Source of the DNA: a virus
DNA length: 36,785 nucleotides
Reading direction: 5' to 3' (one strand)
IMG/VR virus record: IMGVR_UViG_3300042539_001705
Span: 1 to 36,785 of that record
The notes under the pieces are model-generated. The model made no database searches and was not told the DNA's origin. It was given only the letters and a program-made list of their open reading frames with translations. A program made the translations under genes and the position numbers. Shown here one piece after another: positions 15,855-23,868 of the stretch; the stretch's first letter is position 1, and every line of letters begins with the position of its first letter.

Positions 15855-16499
15855 TTAAGACAATGAAACTAGATGGGCACCGTTGTTTCGGATTGAAGTC
15901 CAAAAACGAAGTTTATCGCAACTCGATGCTCGCGTTACCGTAGGGGGATCATTAGGCGATTCTCCCGAAATAAGCGTAACCGGTAAAATTTGAAGTGTCA
16001 GTGTAATAAATCGCGGCCTATGCGCAAGCAAGACTTCAATATCTTGATCCGGTGCTGGAATTGTTTTGTAAATTGTCATCGACAAAGGATCGATTGTCGG
16101 ATTAGCTGCAAGCGGTCCGGCAGATTCTCCCTCTTGATAATGACAAGCAGTAAGTACCAATGGTTTAGCGAAGTCAAAAGCTTTTTGACCAACACCATCG
16201 GTAACACCCCATTCATATCCAGCAATTCCATCACCGAAACCCATCCACCAACTTAGCGGTTCAATCGCTTGGGCGTTCCAATTCATTAAAGTCATTGTAA
16301 TCGTAGGCAATGTTCCAGTGTGAATCATATCTACGATAGTTTCGCCGGTTATGTCCGCCGTGATTGGAATAGCGGTATTTCTATATCGAAGTTGAAAACC
16401 TTCACCAGTTATCAACCCCATATCATATCCGTTCCAAGCAGATCGATATGCGCCGGCAACAACAGACGAAAAACCAGCAGGTGCAGTTTTTAAAGGCAT
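15855..16499 (-). CDS. Tail tube (major tail) protein
   Basis: A 214-residue protein located just before the tape measure gene, as usual for the major tail protein that polymerises into the tail tube. The start is supported by AGGAAAA about 6 bases before the ATG at 16499. The sequence has the tube-like pattern of an early DMGLITGEGFQLRYRN strand pair, then DITGETIVDMIHTGTLPTIT, and a later beta-rich region (RPRFITLTLQILPVTLIS). No sheath gene follows, in line with a non-contractile tail. Confidence 0.8.
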   Translation of the reverse strand: MPLKTAPAGFSSVVAGAYRSAWNGYDMGLITGEGFQLRYRNTAIPITADITGETIVDMIHTGTLPTITMTLMNWNAQAIEPLSWWMGFGDGIAGYEWGVTDGVGQKAFDFAKPLVLTACHYQEGESAGPLAANPTIDPLSMTIYKTIPAPDQDIEVLLAHRPRFITLTLQILPVTLISGESPNDPPTVTRASSCDKLRFWTSIRNNGAHLVSLS

Positions 16500-16510
16500 T
16501 TTATATTTTC

Positions 16511-16966
16511 CTAAAGTTCAAGCGAAGCGATCAAAATTTCCTTTTCCGTTTCCGTCAAAATTTCTGGAAAAGAAAGAGGTTGGTTCGTTAACGCGGATTT
16601 CATTTCGAAAACCGATTCGTATTTTGATTGTAGCTTTTCCAGCATATCTGCGGGATAGCCAAAATCTTCCCAATTAAAAGATTTCCAATCTTCCAATGAA
16701 GCTTGTTTGTTTTCGGTTGTTGCTGTTCGGGCTTTTAATTGTTTAAGACATTTTGCACAAGTGACACCTACAAGCGAAGACGAAATTAGCAAATTGGCAT
16801 TTTTGGATGGTTTACAGACAACTGTATATTTATCATTAATCTTTTCAGAATAATGAATAGTTGCAATTTCGATTAACTGCATTTTTTCGCATTGTTGTTT
16901 ACCACAAGGAGAATCATCTACGTCAGAGGTTGTTTTATTACAAGAATCGCATCGATATGTAGACAT
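16511..16966 (-). CDS. Zinc-ribbon-type protein in the tail module
   Basis: The frame is open upstream to 17035, but the ATG at 16966 is preferred: AGGAA lies about 9 bases upstream and the protein then starts MSTYRCDSCNK. The 151-residue protein carries CDSC (6-9), CGKQQC (21-26), a single Cys near 51 and CAKC near 71-74, which together could bind one or two zinc ions. The C-terminal half is helical and acidic (FPEILTETEKEILIASLEL). It sits between the connectors and the tail tube. Its role is unknown; a small assembly or regulatory factor is possible. A TATAAT word lies 10-20 bases before the start, but no good -35 was found. Confidence 0.65.
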   Translation of the reverse strand: MSTYRCDSCNKTTSDVDDSPCGKQQCEKMQLIEIATIHYSEKINDKYTVVCKPSKNANLLISSSLVGVTCAKCLKQLKARTATTENKQASLEDWKSFNWEDFGYPADMLEKLQSKYESVFEMKSALTNQPLSFPEILTETEKEILIASLEL

Positions 16967-17071
16967 GATATGTATTCCTATTATAGCTATACTAAGACGC
17001 GCGCCTAAAGCCAGCCCACGCCCCCGCCCTACCACCCTCTAAGGTAATAACTAAAGATAGGAAGGTAAAGA

Positions 17072-17125
17072 GGGGTGTTATCATGAAAAATAGCACCCCC
17101 TTTTTTCGGTCGAAAACCGTTTTTT
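17072..17125 (+). terminator. Tandem rho-independent terminators facing the plus strand
   Basis: GGGGTGTTAT (17072-17081) pairs with ATAGCACCCC (17090-17099) around an 8-base loop and is followed by six T (17101-17106). A second small hairpin CGGT-CGAAA-ACCG (17107-17119) is followed directly by six T (17120-17125). On the minus strand the runs become A tracts in front of each stem, so the U-tract logic works only for plus-strand transcription, although all genes here are on minus. It may stop antisense transcription. The rest of the 17036-17168 gap shows only a GC-rich stretch, continuing from 17000-17040. Confidence 0.6.
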
Positions 17126-17168
17126 GCCATTTCGTGATTGTTGAAATTAAATCAGTTTGTAAGCAAGC

Positions 17169-17714
17169 CTATTTAATTTCAACATCGTCGATCATGTTTT
17201 GAAACGCTTCGGGGAATTGGCCGCATTGAATCGGAATCCATATTCGCGGCATTAACATAGTTATGTCGATTTTCATACCGGCGGGAAGTCGTTCATGAAC
17301 TTCTCTAGCATCGTAGAAATCGGCATAAACTGGGACTGCCCGCAAATCCAAATAATTAACTTCGAATCTTCCATCAATTCCGGCATTACCTGGAATAGCG
17401 GCCCCTATTTTACCTTTAATATTAATATCAGTTAATAGCCAATAATAAAGACTTTCAGCTATGTTTGCGATATGGCAAAAAGGTTCGTCTTGTTTTTGAA
17501 CGGTTGTATTTCTTATGCGTGTCGAGCAAGTTGCTATTATTTGCAATTCTGCTTTTAAAACATCGCCTTCTAAATTTAATGATAAAGAACTACCAGATAA
17601 GCGAATAAATGTTCTTCCGCTAGTAGGGTACGCTTTATCAAAAGGGATAAGAAACGATTCAAATTTTTCATTAATACGACCTTCGACGAGGCGCAGGAGG
17701 GCGGTTGTTATCAT
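17169..17714 (-). CDS. Probable tail completion / tail terminator protein
   Basis: A 181-residue protein following the connector genes and preceding the tail tube, the usual place for a tail terminator. It begins with a helix (ITTALLRLVEGRINEKF) followed by strands (LNLEGDVLKAELQIIATC) and a helix near 85 (ANIAESLYYWLL), an order seen in tail terminator and head-closure proteins. No decisive motif is visible, so the call rests mainly on position, size and predicted order. It overlaps the preceding gene by 44 bases. Confidence 0.5.
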   Translation of the reverse strand: MITTALLRLVEGRINEKFESFLIPFDKAYPTSGRTFIRLSGSSLSLNLEGDVLKAELQIIATCSTRIRNTTVQKQDEPFCHIANIAESLYYWLLTDINIKGKIGAAIPGNAGIDGRFEVNYLDLRAVPVYADFYDAREVHERLPAGMKIDITMLMPRIWIPIQCGQFPEAFQNMIDDVEIK

Positions 17715-18687
17715 CAGATATTCTATCGTTTTGAAGCGATGGTCGGTTTAATAAAGATTCGTAAACTACTTTAGCTGCGCGAATTGCTTTTTCATGCGAA
17801 TCAATAAATGCTTTACCGTCAGGTTGAAGACTTGGCGGAATTAAAATCCGTCGAACAAATTTTGGTCCGTCGTCTTCTTGTTGTTCTTCAATTAAAGATA
17901 AACGTTTAGATTTTTTCTTTTGGCGTTTTTTACGTTCAATCGGTTCTTCGCATTTATCCGCATACGGTACTTTAATTTGCAAATCAAAGTTTAAACCGTA
18001 AGATGCTATTTGTTGATCTGGTCCAGCATAGATTCTACCGTTTGCAATCTCCGCTGGAAAAAACGCACCAAATAATCTACCGGAACGGATATTAATCGGT
18101 GTTCGTCGAACTTCGCGATACATATAATCGTCTTCGTCGCGCATTTCCCCTAGCATTGATCTTTTGCGTAAGACACGTACACCGCCATCGATCTTAGGAA
18201 TATCTTTCAATGCTAATCGTTTTTGCTGACGAACACTTTTAGGTGAAGCGGATTTTTTTAGTTCTTCTAATTTATTTCGATAAATAGCAACTTGGTTTAT
18301 CGACGATACTCGCGTAGCGGGAGCAAGTTGTTTTTTATGCGTAAATTGAGAAAACTTAACTTCGGTGGGATTAGTTGGATCGGCGGGAAATTGCGGTTGA
18401 TTAAATCCTTCGCGATGTTGGTGATATTCGTCTTCGGCATTCCACGGTTCTTGAGTAGCCAATTCATACTGCTTAATCATATCAGTATTTATTGTTAATA
18501 CTGCCCAATCGTTACCGAATTCATCTTTACTCCAAAAAGCTCTATTAGCGAAGCTATTGTAGAGCTTATTCATATATTCGGAATAAAGTACAGTTTTATA
18601 CGTTTGATGAACTCGGCTAAAACCTTTAATGCGATTAAAAATTATATCTTCGGGGACGCCATGAAGATTTAATTTTACGCTACTCAT
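17671..18687 (-). CDS. Probable head-tail joining / tail completion protein
   Basis: A 338-residue protein. The central stretch RTPINIRSGRLFGAFFPAE, followed by IYAGPDQQIASYGLNF, resembles the conserved core of HK97 gp10/Mu-type tail completion proteins, where a Pro-x-x-x-G-x-L segment is followed by strands. Flanking regions are basic and variable: SPKSVRQQKRLALKD in the middle and RKKRQKKKSKR at about 255-265. The C-terminus is Pro/Arg-rich (NNRPPAPRRRSY). It overlaps the upstream connector gene by 8 bases. It is longer than usual for this group, so the family assignment is tentative. Confidence 0.5.
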   Translation of the reverse strand: MSSVKLNLHGVPEDIIFNRIKGFSRVHQTYKTVLYSEYMNKLYNSFANRAFWSKDEFGNDWAVLTINTDMIKQYELATQEPWNAEDEYHQHREGFNQPQFPADPTNPTEVKFSQFTHKKQLAPATRVSSINQVAIYRNKLEELKKSASPKSVRQQKRLALKDIPKIDGGVRVLRKRSMLGEMRDEDDYMYREVRRTPINIRSGRLFGAFFPAEIANGRIYAGPDQQIASYGLNFDLQIKVPYADKCEEPIERKKRQKKKSKRLSLIEEQQEDDGPKFVRRILIPPSLQPDGKAFIDSHEKAIRAAKVVYESLLNRPSLQNDRISDDNNRPPAPRRRSY

Positions 18688-19150
18688 AATATTGATTTAA
18701 AGGTAAACGCGGTAAATTCTGCGAAGGATAAATTCGAGTTGATCCTTGAGGATTAGTTCTTTTTGGATTGTAGAAACGACTATCCAGCATCGGTGTTTGC
18801 GTAATCGCTCTGGCTTTGCTAGACATTCCTGGATTTAAATTTCCGTCTCGAATTTGTTCTAAATCCATTAATCCTTGGGCGTATTTGTCAGAATACAAAG
18901 AAGGATTGCCCGCCCGAATACTTATTTCGTAGCAAGCAAAGTATGTTGCTATTTCTCGGGCAATAATATTATTTTGTATTTCGCTCTCAGCATATTGAGT
19001 TCGTAAATACATATAAACGCGAGCCGACACCCGCGAAATAATGTTATTTAATGCCGTGTCATTATTAATTAAATCTGCTAGATGATTTAGAACAGCATCA
19101 GCAGAAAAAATTTCTTCAATTTCACTTTTAGTTGTCAACGGTCCCGACAT
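18680..19150 (-). CDS. Head-tail connector, DUF1320/Mu gp36-like
   Basis: A 156-residue protein placed after the capsid gene. It follows the pattern of gp36-like connectors: an N-terminal acidic stretch, a helix with ISRVSARVYMYLRTQY, a second helix with REIATYFACYEISIRAG, then YAQGLMDLEQIRDGNLNPG. These proteins sit on the portal and receive the tail. AAGGGG about 7 bases before the ATG at 19150 is a strong ribosome binding site, suiting a fresh translation start after the gap downstream of the capsid gene. The last 40 residues are polar and probably flexible. Confidence 0.65.
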   Translation of the reverse strand: MSGPLTTKSEIEEIFSADAVLNHLADLINNDTALNNIISRVSARVYMYLRTQYAESEIQNNIIAREIATYFACYEISIRAGNPSLYSDKYAQGLMDLEQIRDGNLNPGMSSKARAITQTPMLDSRFYNPKRTNPQGSTRIYPSQNLPRLPLNQYYE

Positions 19151-19293
19151 TTTATTTCCCCTTAAAATTTTTTTGAATTGTGTCAGCTTGTCTGACCGTC
19201 CGGTTATTTAGCCATATCCTTTCAATAGCTCCCAAGTCTCTTATTCCCGATGTGATGCCACTACTCAAGCGTAACGCGATACGCCGACAATTC

Positions 19294-19345
19294 AAAAAAA
19301 AACGGAACTACGGGGGCAACTCTCTTACGAAAATTACCCCCGTAG
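19294..19345 (-). terminator. Rho-independent terminator after the capsid gene
   Basis: Read on the minus strand, a perfect 9-base stem CTACGGGGG / CCCCCGTAG (19337-19345 with 19308-19316) is followed after five bases by nine T (19294-19302 on plus are A). It lies 37 bases past the capsid stop. It would end or dampen transcription there, leaving the capsid message more abundant than the tail message. The rest of the 231-base gap (19151-19381) shows no convincing gene, and only a weak promoter-like match near 19200-19240. Confidence 0.85.
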
Positions 19346-19381
19346 CCACCACCCAACCGACACAGGTTGTTCGGAAATTAA

Positions 19382-20575
19382 TTATGCTTGTTCCGGTTCC
19401 GGTTCAAAAATAACCGTCGGGTTGTAAACAGCAAATTGTTCAACCAGAATCGGGCAACCGTTGTAAAGCATCTTCATATCGATTCGCGGCGGATCGATTG
19501 CTTCTTCGCGACCCATCCCAAGGCCGCTAATGCTTCGAACAGATTCTTTAAGGTTAAATTGTACCGGTTCCGTACCGTGAACTTTTTCGCACCAAGTATC
19601 CGGTTCAGGGGTCATGATGACCTCGTTATCCGGAATAAATTTCTTGATGTTAGCGGGATTAGTTTGCGCGACTTGCGATTCCGAAACTTCGCCCGAAACG
19701 TAAACCTGATTGTAAATATGGAAAATCCGATCAGGCAAACCACGGAAGATAATGTCCACGCCAGTATCGGGATTACGTTGTCCTGGATCAATTTCGCGAC
19801 CCGTCATCGAATCAAAAATTCGAACGGCAACACCGCCAACCTTATGAAGTTGAACATTATTAAACAAATGATTCAGAGTAACACCGTTACCCCAAATATG
19901 TTTAATTTTGCTTCCGTGTCGAATCGCTGTAATCGTATCCAACAACATAAATTGTTCGATGATTGGGCAATCTGGATCATTCCAAGGAACGGAAATAATG
20001 TCGTTTCCTTCAACACCCAACAAAGGAATTTGTCCTTTGTGATCTTCGGGAACTAAAGATTCGACATTAATCGTCGCGCCTGCTGTACCCAATTCAACGG
20101 GATACAAATCTTCGCCGGATGGCTTTAGCGACCAACCACCCCTAAACAAATTAACCGCCATGAATTCATGGAGGTTAGCGAAACGGTCCGATTGAAATTT
20201 AAGCTGTCTGGCGATATATGAAGCGCCAGCGGCATCAACAGTTCCGAATTGACCTCCGATGGGTCGGTTTTGATAAACCCGTTCGTATTCGATTTCCAAA
20301 GCTTCGTAAAACCTCGGAACGGTAATCATTTTATGACCGATCGGTTTACGCCCAGTTCGGCTGGGTCCAGTCATCGGCGCACGCGCAAGCGGCATAGATC
20401 GAGTAGGATTGTAAATATCATAAATCCCAGTTCGACTTGCCAAAGTTTGTCCGGCGGAATCGCGTAAACCCAATTTGTAAAATCGAGAAATTGTTGACCC
20501 GACCGAATTGTATTCTTGAATGACTCCCATAACGTAAGGAACGCGAGTCATCTGTTCGAGGGTATATCCCGGCAT
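19382..20575 (-). CDS. Major capsid protein, lambda gpE-like
   Basis: A 397-residue protein that resembles the lambda gpE capsid family in length and layout. An N-terminal arm is followed by HKMITVPRFYEALEIEYERV, a long helix with ARQLKFQSDRFANLHEFMAV, and a substrate-like middle. The C-terminal part has DTWCEKVHGTEPVQFNLKES and the end block DMKMLYNGCPILVEQFAVYN. It lies after a D-like decoration gene and before connectors, and is followed by a strong terminator, all fitting the most abundant virion protein. Its ATG at 20575 shares a base with the stop of the preceding small gene. Confidence 0.87.
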   Translation of the reverse strand: MPGYTLEQMTRVPYVMGVIQEYNSVGSTISRFYKLGLRDSAGQTLASRTGIYDIYNPTRSMPLARAPMTGPSRTGRKPIGHKMITVPRFYEALEIEYERVYQNRPIGGQFGTVDAAGASYIARQLKFQSDRFANLHEFMAVNLFRGGWSLKPSGEDLYPVELGTAGATINVESLVPEDHKGQIPLLGVEGNDIISVPWNDPDCPIIEQFMLLDTITAIRHGSKIKHIWGNGVTLNHLFNNVQLHKVGGVAVRIFDSMTGREIDPGQRNPDTGVDIIFRGLPDRIFHIYNQVYVSGEVSESQVAQTNPANIKKFIPDNEVIMTPEPDTWCEKVHGTEPVQFNLKESVRSISGLGMGREEAIDPPRIDMKMLYNGCPILVEQFAVYNPTVIFEPEPEQA

Positions 20576-20904
20576 TATTCTTTTTCCGTGTAAAAGTTAA
20601 TTTTGGAAGTATCGACCGACCATTTATTATTTCGGCCAATAATGTTAATTGTTTTATTCCGATTGCACTCTGCACCGGTAACAACTAAACATTGAAAACT
20701 TGTTTTATTGGTTTCCAACCAGACATTCGAATTACAATAAACTCGAATGTCTTGATTAGAATTTTGCGTAATTTTTATCATTTTGCCGTTTTTAAATTCA
20801 GGCAAATAGATATTTATTTCGCAATCAGCATTTGCGGCAATACTAACATGCGCGTTTGATAAATGTTTTGGTATTATCCAAGTTTTATTAATCACAACGT
20901 ACAT
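20575..20904 (-). CDS. Small beta-rich protein between decoration and capsid genes
   Basis: The frame is open to an ATG at 20979, but that start would overlap the decoration gene by 52 bases. The ATG at 20904 (MYVVINKTWIIPKH) clears it and is preferred, giving 109 residues. The protein alternates hydrophobic and polar residues with many Asn, a beta-sandwich-like texture. Its stop overlaps the capsid start (TAATG), so it is coupled to the capsid gene. It could be a second minor head or decoration protein. No family was recognised. Confidence 0.6.
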   Translation of the reverse strand: MYVVINKTWIIPKHLSNAHVSIAANADCEINIYLPEFKNGKMIKITQNSNQDIRVYCNSNVWLETNKTSFQCLVVTGAECNRNKTINIIGRNNKWSVDTSKINFYTEKE

Positions 20905-20927
20905 ATTAATATCAATTTGCCAATTAA

Positions 20928-21449
20928 TTAGTCGAGAACGAATTGCGACGAAAACGCAGCTACCCCAAGGTTTTTGCAAGGATCGTCATCAAACGTAAAA
21001 GTAAATAGCATTTTACGTCTAATAAGGTTTTCGTCAGCACCGACAATGCCTGCGGAAGCATTTCCGGGAATGATGATTCCTTTAGATTTTAGATATCCGC
21101 CAAACATAACGTGTCCCATAAATCGATCTACGTTAGTTCCCGACGCGGTCATCTTCATCGAAAGCAACAAAACACCTTCGATTGGGTCAGTTGCTTTACT
21201 AACGACACTTCCCCAATGGGTAAGCATACCCGTTCCGGGATCAATCGTTAAAAGCAAACCGGGCCTAAGAACATCAGTAAATCCAGTATTACCGACATCG
21301 CGAGTGGAACCGGCCAATTTAAGATTTCGTCCGGTAACTGCACGATGAAGCGGTTGCCAAATAACAGAAGTCAAATCTTGCTCGATAGACTCCAAAGACG
21401 GCATTTGTCCCGGCAACAGCCAAGACGCGTCAAAACTCATTGGAAGCAT
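20928..21449 (-). CDS. Head decoration protein, lambda gpD-like
   Basis: A 173-residue protein with the D-protein pattern: GFTDVLRPGLLLTIDPGTGMLTHW, then DPIEGVLLL, and later strands (MFTFTFDDDPC). The family block is LRPGxvL...G.......G.(A/I).GVL. Such trimers bind the expanded capsid and stiffen it. It is in the expected place, between the protease/scaffold gene and the capsid gene. AAGAGA lies about 9 bases before the first ATG (21449); a second ATG at 21440 is possible. Confidence 0.75.
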   Translation of the reverse strand: MLPMSFDASWLLPGQMPSLESIEQDLTSVIWQPLHRAVTGRNLKLAGSTRDVGNTGFTDVLRPGLLLTIDPGTGMLTHWGSVVSKATDPIEGVLLLSMKMTASGTNVDRFMGHVMFGGYLKSKGIIIPGNASAGIVGADENLIRRKMLFTFTFDDDPCKNLGVAAFSSQFVLD

Positions 21450-21506
21450 ATTTTAATCTCTTGTTTGTGGGTAATGCGAAAAAAGTATTTTGCTATTATC
21501 GAGAAA

Positions 21507-22700
21507 TTACATTTGCGACAAAAGCATTTTTTGCAATTCTTTAACTTGATCTTCCGACAAATCATCCCCGCTGTCGGAAGACATAAGAATCGTATGAGCG
21601 TCATCCGGCATTTTATGAGAATTCGGCGTTTGCTTCGGTTGTGCTGGCGGAAGCTTTTCCAAAGATTCAACAATTACGTCAATCGTATTTGGTTTAAACT
21701 TAGCATTCTCCCCGAGGGAAAGTTCGTAAATATCAATTTGCGGATAAATATTAGATTTTGCAAAATCCTCATTTACCCTACCAGTATCAATAAGGGTTTT
21801 TACGCGAGTTCGCAACTCATTTTTTTTCTGATCCGTAAACTGGCCTGTAATCGCCAACGCATACGTTTCAACCGGATCTTTCTCAATCGTAAAATCTTCT
21901 TTTACGTATGGCTTTTGCGTCTTTGGGTTGATAGCGCCGGAAGTAATAAAAACGTCGGCAACTTGCTTAGTAACTTTCATAGGTTCCTCGTGTGACATAA
22001 AAATGCTTTGAGTATTGATAACTTCCGTATCGTCTTCTTCATCTTCGGATTCGGAAAGTTTCTTTTGCTTCAAAACGGTTAACATGATTTTTGGTAAATC
22101 GGCTAACATCGTATCAGGTGGGATATAAATACCCGCATCTTCCTGTAACGCTTTAGATAATTCGCTTAAATTCTCAATGCTGGTTTCGTTAATCATATCC
22201 GAAGCAGATAACGCAACCGCGTTTTCGACAAGCGAAAATCCTTCTTGTCCTGGAACAATAGGATGAAGAACAGGGGCAACGTGCAAAACGCATGGTCCCC
22301 AACTTCGACCTTTCCCATCAACCCAGGCATCTTTAACGCAAGCTGAAACTTCTTTAATAGTATTTTGAAGTTTTCCGGCTGGCGTTTGCATATCCGCAAT
22401 ATCACCCGGCGCATCGATTACGCCGACTAACGTTGGAATATTCTTAATTGTTCGAACTTCAAACGATTCCCAGTATCCGCCGTTATCGAAAGAATTGGTA
22501 TCAACAACTTCGGTGGGAATGGCTTCTTTCAAATGTTTAAACGGGGCTGGAATTCGTAATCCCGCTTGAATCATTTTGTTCGTGTTTTCAGAAATCTGAC
22601 GAAGCAAAGTTGCGTCAAATCTTTTTTTAGTTCTTCCGCCGTTAGCAGTCGATACTAAAAATTCACCTTCAGGCAAAATTTCTTTTTGTAATTTCGGCAT
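21507..22700 (-). CDS. Probable prohead protease/scaffold protein
   Basis: A 397-residue protein upstream of the decoration and capsid genes. Residues about 1-175 have the look of Mu gpI-like or related head-maturation proteases: strands near EGEFLVSTANGG, FDATLLRQISENTNKMIQAG, VVDTNSFDNGGYWES, VKDAWVDGKGRSWG and LHVAPVLHPIVPGQEGF. The rest is acidic, Gln/Lys-rich and helical (LSESEDEEDDTEV, DLSEDQVKELQKMLLSQM), as expected for scaffolding that is cleaved and lost. A catalytic Ser/His pair could not be assigned with certainty. Its first base overlaps the stop of the upstream fibre-like gene. Confidence 0.6.
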   Translation of the reverse strand: MPKLQKEILPEGEFLVSTANGGRTKKRFDATLLRQISENTNKMIQAGLRIPAPFKHLKEAIPTEVVDTNSFDNGGYWESFEVRTIKNIPTLVGVIDAPGDIADMQTPAGKLQNTIKEVSACVKDAWVDGKGRSWGPCVLHVAPVLHPIVPGQEGFSLVENAVALSASDMINETSIENLSELSKALQEDAGIYIPPDTMLADLPKIMLTVLKQKKLSESEDEEDDTEVINTQSIFMSHEEPMKVTKQVADVFITSGAINPKTQKPYVKEDFTIEKDPVETYALAITGQFTDQKKNELRTRVKTLIDTGRVNEDFAKSNIYPQIDIYELSLGENAKFKPNTIDVIVESLEKLPPAQPKQTPNSHKMPDDAHTILMSSDSGDDLSEDQVKELQKMLLSQM

Positions 22701-23461
22701 TAGGGTTCGTCCGTATAAGGGGCATATTCGACTTCGAATTCATCTTGGCCGAATAACGTGTTGTCGGTTTCGTGGCGTGCCGACCATCGTATCAAACCAA
22801 TCGTATCTGTTACTTCGGACGGCAATGTAAAACTTACCGTATTTCCGCTTTTTGTCAAATCTTCATTTGAAACAATCGCTAAATCTTCACCCCCATCATT
22901 CTCGAAAACAAACTTAATGTCAGTCGATTCGATATTTTGGTTAGCTGTAAAGGTTAGCGTTCTATTAGTCTCCTTAATAAAAACACGGAAATTGCCAGTT
23001 AACGAAGTCGCGATAGATGGGATAGTGAGCATTAAACGTAACGACGTAAGGTTAATATTAAGCTTACCGTCATTACTAATTTGCATGGTTGAAAAGTTGT
23101 TTGGAAACGCTGGCGGTCCAGTGAACGAAACAATGTCGCGTAACGGTTTATTGGTTCCGTAGACAACTTTAAGTAATAAACTTTTTCTAGCAGAAATAGC
23201 ATTATTCGGTAAACCTAAAATGTATTCACCTTCGCTAGAAATGTCTTCATCGGAACATTCGATAAAACCGTTTGAAGTCCAAGAACCAAGCGTACCTTCT
23301 GTTAAAGATAAAAGAACCCACGATGATGCAGATTCATTAAAATAAAAGATCGCTAAATCCGCATCATCGTGGGTAATTCCTGTAATGCCGTTACCATCGT
23401 CGTCGAGAATAGTAATTAGCAAATTGACATTTTGAGCATTCTCGTTAAGAACAATCGGCAT
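22700..23461 (-). CDS. Fibre-type protein, probable receptor-binding or adaptor
   Basis: A 253-residue protein with many beta strands. The N-terminus has repeated DDADLAIFYFNES, GTLGSWTSNGFIEC and GEYILGLPNNAI motifs, a layout common in phage upper-fibre domains that carry the distal part. Residues 155-250 look like two more immunoglobulin-like sheets. No enzyme motif or signal peptide is visible. It starts inside the stop of the preceding gene (1-base overlap), so the fibre genes are expressed together. Confidence 0.55.
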   Translation of the reverse strand: MPIVLNENAQNVNLLITILDDDGNGITGITHDDADLAIFYFNESASSWVLLSLTEGTLGSWTSNGFIECSDEDISSEGEYILGLPNNAISARKSLLLKVVYGTNKPLRDIVSFTGPPAFPNNFSTMQISNDGKLNINLTSLRLMLTIPSIATSLTGNFRVFIKETNRTLTFTANQNIESTDIKFVFENDGGEDLAIVSNEDLTKSGNTVSFTLPSEVTDTIGLIRWSARHETDNTLFGQDEFEVEYAPYTDEP

Positions 23462-23868
23462 TATACAACCGCCTCTGCGTCTCTAAACGCGTGATAGTGC
23501 GACGGAATGTTTACTTCGGAGTCAGTTGTCAAATCGTTAACCGCTACTTTTAACGGAAGCACTTTATACAACACGGAATTAGTTGTATCTATCCACGCTA
23601 GATAAGTCAAGTCGCCCGCCGTGGTAACGTCTACATTATTTATCGCGTTAACTGTTAAGCGTCTTCCATTAACAGGATCATCGGCTAACGTAAACGCGGC
23701 ATTTGTAACAACAGTCTCCCCTAATTTTTTACCGCTGCCCGTTCCTAATGCCGTATTAGCTTCTGTATAAGTCGCGGGTTGTCCTTCGCATAATGTAATT
23801 TTATTTACATTATTTTTTAATTTATTCAAAGCTTCATCTACAACAACGTCATTTAAATAATGCGGCAT
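23461..23868 (-). CDS. Small virion protein of the ExxxxYTEA type
   Basis: A 135-residue protein starting MPHYLNDVVVDEAL. The frame extends to a TTG at 23880, but the ATG at 23868 is preferred because GGAA precedes it by about 5 bases. The block NKITLCEGQPATYTEANTALG fits small fibre-neighbouring proteins found in many phages, with a C..qP..Y.EA motif followed by strands. Its start overlaps the preceding fibre gene by 20 bases. The role is probably structural, and the exact family is not known to me. Confidence 0.55.
   Translation of the reverse strand: MPHYLNDVVVDEALNKLKNNVNKITLCEGQPATYTEANTALGTGSGKKLGETVVTNAAFTLADDPVNGRRLTVNAINNVDVTTAGDLTYLAWIDTTNSVLYKVLPLKVAVNDLTTDSEVNIPSHYHAFRDAEAVV

Noticed and set aside
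19388-20056. Plus-strand frame (222 aa) opposite the major capsid gene
   Set aside because: It is antisense to the capsid gene, with an Arg/Asn-rich composition typical of shadow frames.
20418-20684. Minus-strand frame (88 aa) overlapping the capsid start
   Set aside because: It lies within the capsid gene and its upstream gene in another frame; no supporting start signal was found.
21345-21995. Plus-strand frame (216 aa) crossing the decoration and protease genes
   Set aside because: It crosses two real genes in antisense and has the biased Arg/Phe/Ile composition of a chance frame.
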